Origin: Xylocopa sonorina
Lineage: Eukaryota > Arthropoda > Insecta > Hymenoptera > Apidae
DNA: 64,000 nucleotides
Assembly: GCF_050948175.1 (NCBI RefSeq)
Contig: NW_027490455.1
Span: 1 to 64,000, forward strand
Direction of reading: 5' to 3'
Below are positions 54,926-64,000 of the stretch, piece after piece. The notes below the pieces were generated by a model. It worked only from the letters and a program-made list of their open reading frames with translations, ran no database searches and was not told where the DNA came from. Positions within the stretch are counted from its first letter, which is position 1. Every line of letters starts with the position of its first letter. Position numbers and translations under genes: made by a program.

Positions 54926-57900
54926 TTGCAGATGTCTACGTATCGTAGCAATAGAGTTCACATGATTCTTAAAACCCGATATCGCATCTCATTTCTATGT
55001 TTCATGGTAAGATATAACATGATTTGCGAAGTGCTATGTATTCCTCGTCTACACTTCAAATGAATTTGAATGCGATACTTCCTGGCTAGGAAATAGCGTT
55101 TGCAGATGTCTACGTATCGTAGCATCAGCTTTCTAATGCTTCTTAAAACGCGATATCGCGTCTCATTTCTATCTTTCATGGTAAGATATAATATGATTTG
55201 CGAAGTGTCATGTATTCCTCTTCTACACTTCAAATGAATGTAAGTGTGACTCTTCCTTGCAAGGAAACAGCGTCTGCAGATGTCTAGGTATCGTAGCAAT
55301 AGAGTTCAAATGCTTCTTAAAACGAGATATTGCATCTCATATCTATGTTTCATGATAAGATATAATATTCATTGCGAAGTGTTATGCATTCCTCGTATAC
55401 GATTCAAATGAATGTAAATGCGACACTTCCTTGCAGGGAAATAGCGTTTGCAGTTGTTTACGTATCGTAGCAGTAGAGTTCTTATGATTCTTAAAAGGCG
55501 ATATCGCATCTCATTTCTATGTTACATGGTAAGATATAATATGATTTGCGAAGGGTTATGTATTCCTCGTCTACACTTCAAATGAATGTAAATGCGACAC
55601 TTCCTCGCTAGGAAATAGCGTTTGCAGATGTCTACGTATCGTAGCAATAGAGTTCTTATGATTCTTAAAACGCGACATCGCATCTCACATTTAAGTTTTA
55701 TGGTAGGATATAATATGATTTGCGAAGTGTTATGTATTCCTCGTCTACACTTCAAATGAATGTAAATGCGACACTTCCTTGCTAGGAAATAGTGTCTGGA
55801 GATGTCTAGGTATCGTAGCGATAGAGTTCTAATGCTTCTTAAAACGCGATATAGCATCACATTTCTATGTTTCATGGAAAGATATAATATGATTTGCGAA
55901 GTGTCACGTATTCCTCGTCTACACTTCAAATGAATGTAAATGCGACACTTCCTTTCAAGGAAATAGCGTTTGCAGATGTCTACGTATCGTAGCAATAGAT
56001 TTCTAATGCTTCTTAAAACGCGATATCGCATCTTATTTCTATGTTTCATGGTAAGATATAATATGATTTGCGAAGTGTTATGTATTCCTCGTCTACACTT
56101 CATATGAATGTAAATGCGACACTTCCTTGCAAGGAAATAGCGTCTCCAGATGTCTAGGTATCGTAGCAATAGAGTTCAAATGCTTCTTAAAACGAGATAT
56201 TGCATCTCATATCTATGTTTCATGATAAGATATAATTTTCATTGCGAAGTGTTATGCATTCCTCGTATACGATTCAAATGAATGTAATTGCGACAGTTCC
56301 TTCCAAGAAAATACCGTCTGCAGATATCTACGTATCGTAGCAATAGATTTGTAATGCTTCTTAAAACGCGATATCGCATCTCATTTCTATGTTTCATGGA
56401 AAGATATAATATGATTTGCGAAGTGTCATGTATTCCTCGTCTACACTTCAAATGAATGTAAATGCGACACTTCCTTACAAGGAAATAGCGTTTGCAGATG
56501 TCTACGTATCGAAGCAATTGAGTTCAAATGCTTCTTAAAACGAGATATTGCATCTCATATCTATGTTTCATGATAAGATATAATATTCATTGCGAAGTGT
56601 TATGCATTCCCCGTCTACGATTCAAATGAATGTAAATGCGACACTTCCTTGCAAGGAAATAGCGTTTGCAGATGTCTACGTATTGTAGCAATAGTGTTCT
56701 TATGATTCTTAAAACGCGATATCGCATCTCATTTCTATGTTTCATGGTAAGATATAATATGATTTGCGACGTGTCATGTATTCCTCGTCTACACTTCAAA
56801 TGAATGTAAATGCGACACTTCCTTGCTAGGAAATAGCGTCTGCAGATGTCTAGGTATCGTAGCAATAGATTTCTAATGCTTCTTAAAACGCGATATCGCA
56901 TCTCATATCTATGTTTCATGGTAAGATATAATATGATTAGCGAAGTGTCATGTTTTCCTCGTCTACACTTCAAGTGAATGTAAATGCGACACTTCCTTGC
57001 CAGGAAATAGCGTCTGCAGATGCCTAGGTATCGTAGCAATAGAGTTCAAATGCTTCTTAAAACGAGATATTGCATCTCATATCTATGTTTCATGATAAGA
57101 TATAATTTTCATTGCGAAGTGTTATGCATTCCTCGTATACGATTCAAATGAGTGTAAATGCGACACCTCCTTGCAAGGAAATAGTGTTTGCAGATGTCTA
57201 GGTATCGTAGCAATAGAGTTCAAATGCTTCTTAAATCGAGATATTGCATCTCATATCTATGTCTCATGATAAGATATATTATTCATTGCGAAGTGTTATG
57301 CATTCCTCGTCTACACTTCAAATGAATGTAAATGCGACACTTCGTTGCTAGGAAATGGTGTCTGCAGATGTCTAGGTATCGTAGCGATAGAGTTCTGATG
57401 CTTCTTAAAACGCGATATCGCATCTCATTTCTATGTTTCATGGTAAGATATAATATGATTTGCGACGTGTCATGTATTCCTCGTCTACACTTCAAATGAA
57501 TGTAAATGCGACACTTCCTTGCCAGGAAATAGCGTCTGCAGATGTCTAGGTATCGTAGCGATAGAGTTCAGATGCTTCTTAAAACGAGATATTGCATCAC
57601 ATATCTATGTTTCATGATAAGATATAATATTCATTGCGAAGTGTTATGCATTCCTCGTATACGATTCAAATGAGTGTAAATGCGACACTTCCTTCCAAGG
57701 AAATAGCGTTTGCAGATGTCTACGTATCGTAGCAATGGTGTTCTTATGATACCTAAAATGCGATATCGCATCTCATTTCTATGTTTCATGGTAAGATGTA
57801 ACATGATTTGCGAAGTGTCACGTATTCCTCGTCTACACTTCAAATGAATGTAAATGCGACACTTCCTTACAAGGAAATAGCGTTTGCAGATGTCTACGTA

Positions 57901-58540
57901 TCGAAGCAATTGAGTTCAAATGCTTCTTAAAACGAGATATTGCATCTCATATCTATGTTTCATGATAAGATATAATATTCATTGCGAAGTGTTATGCATT
58001 CCCCGTCTACGATTCAAATGAATGTAAATGCGACACTTCCATGCAAGGAAATAGCGTTTGCAGATGTCTACGTATTGTAGCAATAGAGTTCTTATGATTC
58101 TTAAAACGCGATTTCGCATCTCATTTCTATGTTTCATGGTAAGATATAATATGATTTGCGAAGTGTCATGTATTCCTCGTCTACACTTCAAATGAATGTA
58201 AATGCGACACTTCCTTGCAAGGAAATAGCGTTTGCAGATGTCTACGTATCGAAGCAATAGAGTTCAAATGCATCTTAAAACGCGATATCGCATCTCATTT
58301 CTGTGTTTCATGGTAAGATATAATATGATTTGCGAAGTGTTATGTATTCCTCGTCTACACTTCATATGAATGTAAATGCGACACTTCCTTGCAAGGAAAT
58401 AGCGTCTCCAGATGTCTAGGTATCGTAGCAATAGAGTTCAAATGCTTCTTAAAACGAGATATTGCATCTCATATCTATGTTTCATGATAAGATATAATTT
58501 TCATTGCGAAGTGTTATGCATTCCTCGTATACGATTCAAA

Positions 58541-58560
58541 TGAGTGTAAATGAGTGTAAA
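58541..58560 (+). repeat. 10-bp internal tandem duplication
   Basis: TGAGTGTAAA occurs twice in a row, lengthening this unit to 184 bp. The single-copy TGAGTGTAAATGCG variant is found nearby at about 57,150 and 57,671, so this is a simple slippage duplication of that variant. It is the only indel larger than 1 bp, other than whole units, that I found. Confidence 0.9.
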
Positions 58561-60469
58561 TGCGACACTTCCTTGCAAGGAAATAGCGTTTGCAGATGTC
58601 TACGTATCGTAACAATAGAGTTCTAATGCTTCTTAAAACGCGATATCGCATCTCATTTCCATGTTTCATGGTAGGATATAATATGATTTGCGAAGTGTTA
58701 TGTATTCCTCGTCTACACTTCAAATGAATGTAAACGCGACACTTCCTTGCAAGGAAATAGCGTTTGCAGATGTCTACGTATCGAAGCAATAGAGTTCAAA
58801 TGCTTCATAAAACGAGATATTGCATCTCATATCTATGTTTCATGATAAGATATAATATTCATTGCGAAGAGTTATGCATTCCTCGTCTACGATTCAAACG
58901 AACGTAAATGCGGCACTTCCTTGCAAGGAAATAGCGTTTGCAGATGTCTACGTATCGTAACAATAGAGTTCTAATGCTTCTTAAAACGCGATATCGCATC
59001 TTATTTCTATGTTTCATGGTAGGATATAATATGATTTGCGAAGTGTCATGTATTCCTCGTCTACACTTCAAATGAATGTAAATGCGACACATCCTTGCAA
59101 GGAAATAGCGTTTGCAGATGTCTACGTATCGTAACAATAGAGTTCTTATGATTCTTGAAAAGCGATATCGCATCTCATTTCAATGTTTCATGGTAAGATA
59201 TAATATGATTTGCGAAGTGTCATGTATTCCTCTTCTACACTTCAAATGAATGTAAGTGTGACTCTTCCTTGCAAGGAAACAGCGTTTGCAGATGTCTACC
59301 TATCGTAGCAGTAGAGCTCTAATGCTTCTTAAAACGCGATATCGCATTTCATTTCTATGTTTCATGGTAAGATATAATATGATTTGCGACGTGTCATGTG
59401 TTCCTCGTCTACACTTCAAATGAATGTAAATGCGACACTTCCTTGCTAGGAAATAGCGTCTGCAAATGTCTAGGTATCGTAGCAATAGATTTCTAATGCT
59501 TCTTAAAACGCGATATCGCATCTCATTTCTATGTTTCATGGTAAGATATAATATGATTTGCGAAGTGTCATGTATTCCACGTCTACACTTCAAGTGAATG
59601 TAAATGCGACACTTCCTTGCCAGGAAATAGCGTCTGCAGATGTCTAGGTATCGTAGCAATAGAGTTCAAATGCTTCTTAAAACGAGATATCGGATCTCAT
59701 TTCTATGTTTCACGGTAAGATATAATATGATTTGCGAAGTATTATGTATTCCTCGTCTACACTTCCTATGAATGTAAATGCGACACTTCCTTGCAAGGAA
59801 ATAGCGCCTCCAGATGTCTACCTATTGTAGCAATGGAGTTCTTATGATACTTAAAACGCGATATCGCACCTCATTTCTATGTTTCATGGTAAGATATAAT
59901 ATGATTTGCGAAGTGTCATGTATTCCTCGTCTACACTTCAAATGAATGTAAATGCGACACTTCCTTGCAAGGAAATAGCGTTTGCAGATGTCTACGTATC
60001 GTAGCAATAGAGTTCTTATGATTCTTAAAACGCGATATCGCATCTCATTTTTACGTTTCATGGTAAGATATAATATGATTTGCGAAGTGTCATGTATTCC
60101 TCGTCTACACTTCAAATGAATGTAAATGCGACACTTCCCTGCAAGGAAATAGCGTTTGCAGATGTCTACGTATCGTAGCAATAGAGTTCTTATGATTCTT
60201 ACAACGCGATATCGGATCTCATTTCAATGTTTCATGGTAAGATATAATATGATTTGCGAAGTGTTATGTATTCCTCGTCTGCACTTCAAATGAATGTAAA
60301 TGCGACACTTCCTTGCAAGGAAATAGCGTTTGCAGATGTCTACGTATCGTAGCAATAGAGTTCATATGATTCTTAAAACGCGATATCGCATCTCATATTT
60401 ATGTTTCATGATAAGATATAATATTCATTGCGAAGTGTTATGCATTCCTCGTCTACGATTCATATGAAC

Positions 60470-60471
60470 GA
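60470..60471 (+). other. 1-bp deletion, GAACGAAATG
   Basis: The sequence reads GAACGAAATGCG where related units read GAACGTAAATGCG. Register shifts by one base between 60,181 and 60,876, as expected. Confidence 0.85.
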
Positions 60472-60990
60472 AATGCGACACTTCCTTGCAAGGAAATAGC
60501 GTTTGCAGATGTCTACGTATCGTAACAATAGAGTTCTAATGCTTCTTAAAACGCGATATCGCATCTCATTTCTATGTTTCATGGTAGGATATAATATGAT
60601 TTGCGAAGTGTCATGTATTCCTCGTCTACACTTCAAATGAATGTAAATGCGACACTTCCTTGCTAGGAAATAGCGTCTGCAGATGTCCAGGTATCGTAGC
60701 AATAGAGTTCTAATGCTTCTTAAGAAGCGATATCGCATCTCATTTCTATGTTTCATGGTAACATATAATATGATTGGGGAAGTGTTACGTATTCCTTGTC
60801 TACACTTCAAATGAATGTAAATGCGATACTTCCTTGCAAGGAAATAGCGTTTGCAGATGTCTACGTAACGAAGCAATAGAGTTCAAATGTTTCTTTAAAC
60901 GAGATATTGCATTTCGTATCTATGTTTCATGATAAGATATAATATTCATTGCGAAGTGTTATGCATTCCTCGTCTACGATTCAAATGAAC

Positions 60991-60992
60991 GA
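60991..60992 (+). other. 1-bp deletion, GAACGAAATG, second copy
   Basis: This is the same GAACGAAATGCG change as at 60,470, about three units later. Register shifts by one base again between 60,876 and 61,397. The shared change suggests that the two units are copies of one mutated unit. Confidence 0.85.
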
Positions 60993-62568
60993 AATGCGAC
61001 ACTTCCTTGCAAGGAAATAGCGTTTGCAGATGTCTACGTATCGAAGCAATAGAGTTCAAATGCTTCTTAAAACGAGATATTGCATCTCATATTTATGTGT
61101 CATGATAAGATATAATATTCATTGCGAAGTGTTATGCATTCCTCGTCTACGATTCAAATGAACGTAAATGCGACACTTCCTTGCAAGGAAATAGCGTCTG
61201 CAGATGTCCAGGTATCGTAGCAATAGAGTTCTAATGCTTCTTAAGACGCGATATCGCATCTCATTTCTATGTTTCATGGTAAGATATAATATGATTGGGG
61301 AAGTGTTATGTATTCCTTGTCTACACTTCAAATGAATGTAAATGCGACACTTCCTTGCAAGGAAATAGCGTTTGCAGATGTCTACGTATCGTAGCAATAG
61401 AGTTCTTATGATTCTTAAAACGCCATATCACATCTCATTTCTACGTTTCATGGTAAGATATAATATCATTTGCGAAGTGTCATGTATTCCTCGTCCACAC
61501 TTCAAATGAATGTAAATGCGACACTTCCTTGCAAGGAAATAGCGTTTGCAAATGTCTACCTGTCGTAGCAATAGTGTTCTAATGCTTCTTAAAACGCGAT
61601 ATCGGATCTCATTTCTATGTTTCATGGTAAGATATAATATGATTTGCGAAGTGTCATGTATTCCTCGTCTACACTTCAAATGAATGTAAATGCGACACTT
61701 CCTGGCAAGGAAATAGCGTTTGCAGATGTCTACGTATCGTAGCAATAGAGTTCTTATGATTCTTAAAACGCGATATCGCATCTCATTTCTACGTTTCATG
61801 GTAAGATATAATATGATTTGCGAAGTGTCATGTATTCCTCGTCTGCACTTCAAATGAATGTAAATGCGACACTTCCCTGCAAGGAAATAGCGTCTGCAGA
61901 TGTCCAGGTATCGTAGCAATAGAGTTCTAATGCTTCTTAAGACGCGATATCGCATCTCATTTCTATGTTTCATGGTAAGATATAATATGATTGGGGAAGT
62001 GTTACGTATTCCTTGTCTACACTTCAAATCAATGTAAATGCGATACTTCCTTGCAAGGAAATAGCGTTTGCAGATGTCTACGTATCGAAGCAATAGAGTT
62101 CAAATGCTTCTTAAAACGAGATATCGCATCTCATTTCTATGTTTCATGGTAAGATATAATATGATTTGCGAAGTATCATGTATTCCTCGTCCACACTTCA
62201 AATGAATGTAAATGCGACACTTCCTTGCAAGGAAATAGCGTTCGCAGAAGTCTACGTATCGAAGCAATAGAGTTCAAATGCTTCTTAAAACGAGATATTG
62301 CATCTCATTTCAATGTTTCATGGTAAGATATAATATGATTTGCGAAGTGTTATGTATTCCTCGTCTACACTTCAAATGAATGTGAATGCGACACTTCCTT
62401 GCAAGGAAATAGCATTTGCAGATGTCTACGTATCGTAGCAATAGAGTTCTTATGATTCTTAAAACGCGATATCGCATCTCATTTCAATGTTTCATGGTAA
62501 GATATAATATGATTTGCGAAGTGTCATGTATTCCTCGTCTACACTTCAAATGAATGTAAATGCGACAC

Positions 62569-62582
62569 TTCCTTGCAAGGAA
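62569..62582. other. 14-bp perfect palindrome in the unit (element 1)
   Basis: TTCCTTGCAAGGAA equals its own reverse complement. It lies at unit positions 39-52 and is present in a large share of units. The two commonest variants are TTCCTTGCTAGGAA and TTCCTAGCAAGGAA, which are reverse complements of each other. It could be a binding site for a dimeric protein or a cruciform-prone site; neither is shown by the sequence alone. Confidence 0.85.
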
Positions 62583-62599
62583 ATAGCGTTTGCAGATGT

Positions 62600-62612
62600 C
62601 TACGTATCGTAG
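62600..62612. other. 5-3-5 inverted repeat in the unit (element 2)
   Basis: CTACG and CGTAG flank a TAT centre at unit positions 70-82, and the left arm overlaps the 6-bp palindrome TACGTA. Frequent variants break one pair: CTAGG or CTACC in the left arm, CGAAG in the right arm, or GATGCAATAG in place of the right arm in block I. The symmetry is therefore less strictly kept than in element 1. Confidence 0.75.
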
Positions 62613-62639
62613 CAATAGAGTTCTTATGATTCTTAAAAC

Positions 62640-62649
62640 GCGATATCGC
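62640..62649. other. 10-bp perfect palindrome in the unit (element 3)
   Basis: GCGATATCGC is a perfect palindrome at unit positions 110-119, following a short A tract. It contains an EcoRV site (GATATC), so EcoRV digestion of this DNA should give a 174-bp ladder. Class B units have it; class A units carry GAGATATTGC at the same place and lose both the symmetry and the site. Some block III units read GCGATATCGA. Confidence 0.85.
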
Positions 62650-64000
62650 ATCTCATTTCTACGTTTCATGGTAAGATATAATATGATTTGCGAAGTGTCA
62701 TGTATTCCTCGTCTGCACTTCAAATGAATGTAAATGCGACACTTCCCTGCAAGGAAATAGCGTCTGCAGATGTCCAGGTATCGTAGCAATAGAGTTCTAA
62801 TGCTTCTTAAGACGCGATATCGCATCTCATTTCTATGTTTCATGGTAAGATATAATATGATTGGGGAAGTGTTACGTATTCCTTGTCTACACTTCAAATC
62901 AATGTAAATGCGATACTTCCTTGCAAGGAAATAGCGTTTGCAGATGTCTACGTATCGTAGCAATAGAGTTCTTATGATTCTTAAAACGCGATATCGCATC
63001 TCATTTCTACGTTTCATGGTAAGATATAATATGATTTGCGAAGTGTCATGTATTCCTCGTCTACACTTCAAATGAATGTAAATGCGACACTTCCTTGCAA
63101 GGAAATAGCGTTTGCAGATGTCTACGTATCGTAGCAATAGCGTTCTTATGATTCTTAAAACGCGATATCACATCTCATTTCTACGTTTCATGGTAAGATA
63201 TAATATGATTTGCGAAGTGTCATGTATTCCTCGTCTACACTTCAAATGAATGTAAATGCGACACTTCCTTGCAAGGAAATAGCGTTTGCAAATGTCTACC
63301 TGTCGTAGCAATAGTGTTCTAATGCTTCTTAAAACGCGATATCGGATCTCATTTCTATGTTTCATGGTAAGATATAATATGATTTGCGAAGTGTTATGTA
63401 TTCCTCGTCTACACTTCAAATGAATGTAAATGCGACACTTCCTTGCAAGGAAATAGCGGTTGCAGATGTCTACGTATCGTAGCAATAGATTTCTTATGAT
63501 ACTTAAAACGCGATATCGCATCTCATTTCTATGTTTCATGGTAAGATATTATATGGTTTGTGAAGTATCATGTATTCCTCGTCCACACTTCAAATGAATG
63601 TAAATGCGACACTTCCTTGCAAGGAAATAGCGTTTGCAGATGTCTACGTATCGAAGCAATAGAGTTCAAATGCTTCTTAAAACGAGATATTGCATCTCAT
63701 ATTTATGTGTCATGATAAGATATAATATTCATTGCGAAGTGTTATGCATTCCACGTCTACGATTCAAATGAACGTAAATGCGACACTTCCTTGCAAGGAA
63801 ATAGCGTCTGCAGATGTCCAGGTATCGTAGCAATAGAGTTCTAATGCTTCTTAAGACGCGATATCGCATCTCATTTCTATGTTTCATGGTAAGATATAAT
63901 ATGATTGGGGAAGTGTTATGTATTCCTTGTCTACACTTCAAATGAATGTAAATGCGACACTTCCTTGCAAGGAAATAGCGTTTGCAGATGTCTACGTATC

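Larger units (their letters stand above)
62531..62704 (+). repeat. Reference unit of the satellite (majority class B)
   Basis: This single unit is close to the eye-built consensus and is a convenient reference. In order it holds TTCCTCGTCTACACTTC (1-17), the 14-bp palindrome (39-52), a GCGTTTGCAGATGTC stretch (56-70), the CTACG hairpin (70-82), an A4 tract (105-108) leading into GCGATATCGC (110-119), CTCATTTCT, GTTTCATGGTAAG (133-145), an AT-rich ATATAATATGATTTG stretch (146-160) and CGAAGTGT (161-168). It differs from the majority at a few sites, including TTCTTATGAT for TTCTAATGCT, ACGTTTC for ATGTTTC and GTGTCATG for GTGTTATG. Class B units are the majority across the window. Confidence 0.9.
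1..64000. repeat. 174-bp tandem satellite array, about 368 units
   Basis: The same 174-bp unit repeats head to tail from the first base to the last, all in one orientation, with no interruption. Landmarks such as TTCCTCGTCTACAC, CGACACTTCC, GTTTGCAGATGTC and CTATGTTTCATG recur every 174 bp. I checked the register at many points; it drifts only at nine small indels, whose net effect (+10 bp) exactly explains the window's length and end phase. G+C is about 36%. A nucleosome-scale unit with higher-order duplications is what is known of centromeric and pericentromeric satellites in eukaryotes; location and function here are inferred. The family is not one I recognise. Every stretch without a gene in this window is this satellite. 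Confidence 0.98.
54925..64000. repeat. Array block IV: distinct, more variable units
   Basis: Similarity to the block III duplications stops at about 54,925. Characteristic variants follow: GATGTCCAGGTATCG, CTTAAGACGCGATATCG, GTTACGTATTCCTTGTC, ATAATTTTCATTGCG, CGTCTCCAGATG and GTAGGATATAATATG. Unit order repeats at 8 units (56.1-56.7 with 57.5-58.1 kb), 13 units (56.1 with 58.36 kb), 5 units (61.8-62.06 with 62.67-62.93 kb), 10 units (61.56 with 63.30 kb) and 15 units (61.12 with 63.73 kb). Three of the nine indels fall here. It looks older or less homogenised than block III. Confidence 0.6.

Noticed and set aside
62671..62704. Promoter-like GATATAATATG (a TATAAT or TATA-box lookalike) in every unit
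   Set aside because: It is part of an AT-rich stretch in a repeated unit; there is no gene downstream and the context is eukaryotic heterochromatin, so calling hundreds of promoters is not supported.
18590..63941. Many long minus-strand open frames read as repeat-protein genes (for example 36,055-37,083 and 26,135-26,989)
   Set aside because: They are all the same satellite frame, open because the unit is 58 codons long. Length depends only on where chance stops fall, no promoter or start context is seen, and no known domain is recognisable.
1..64000. CRISPR array
   Set aside because: The repeat is tandem with no unique spacers; the whole 174 bp recurs, and the unit is far longer than a CRISPR repeat.
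1..64000. Primate alpha satellite or another CENP-B-box satellite
   Set aside because: The unit is 174 bp and I saw no match to the CENP-B box pattern TTCG-N4-A-N2-CGGG on either strand; the sequence does not resemble alpha satellite.
1..64000. Telomeric repeats, tRNA, rRNA or other RNA genes
   Set aside because: No TTAGG, TTAGGG or similar short tandem repeat occurs, and all sequence is accounted for by the 174-bp unit.
1..64000. Simple regular dimer or single fixed higher-order period for the whole window
   Set aside because: Class A units are spaced at irregular unit multiples, and the local periods differ (5, 8, 10, 11, 15, 41/42 units), so no one period describes the window.

Overview
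The whole window is one uninterrupted tandem satellite array. I see no gene, RNA gene, transposon, CRISPR array or single-copy DNA. The repeat unit is 174 bp, about 36% G+C by hand count on a consensus built by eye. All units lie in the same orientation, and there are about 367.8 of them. The window starts at unit position 121 and ends at unit position 78 (position 1 is the start of TTCCTCGTCTACAC). That distance is explained exactly by 174-bp units plus the net +10 bp from nine small indels that I located, so no foreign insert is hidden here. Both ends lie inside the array.

Organism: a long head-to-tail satellite with a near-nucleosome-length unit and nested multi-unit duplications is a eukaryotic heterochromatin signature, most likely centromeric or pericentromeric. 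CpG is not depleted: 9 per unit against about 5.7 expected from base composition. This argues weakly for a genome with little CpG methylation, such as many insects and other invertebrates. It is not primate alpha satellite and I saw no CENP-B box. I do not recognise the family and cannot name the species.

Layout. Block I (about 1-14,900) is built from short multi-unit repeats of 5, 10 and 11 units. Block II (about 14,900-26,130) interleaves block I-like and block III-like units. Block III (about 26,130-54,925) is dominated by large recent duplications: an 8-unit tandem duplication at 27.6-30.5 kb, a 41/42-unit (7.1-7.3 kb) tandem duplication at 35.5-49.9 kb, and a rearranged third partial copy at about 51.2-54.9 kb. 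Block IV (about 54,925-64,000) has its own unit variants, short 5-, 8-, 10- and 15-unit repeats, and three of the nine indels.

The unit carries three dyad-symmetric elements in fixed order: a 14-bp palindrome TTCCTTGCAAGGAA, a 5-3-5 hairpin CTACG-TAT-CGTAG, and a 10-bp palindrome GCGATATCGC. A linked variant class (class A) destroys the third element but contains a different inverted repeat, GAGAT-ATTGC-ATCTC, at the same place. The open frames on the minus strand (up to 342 codons) follow from the unit being 3 x 58 bp with few stops in one frame. I do not regard them as genes.
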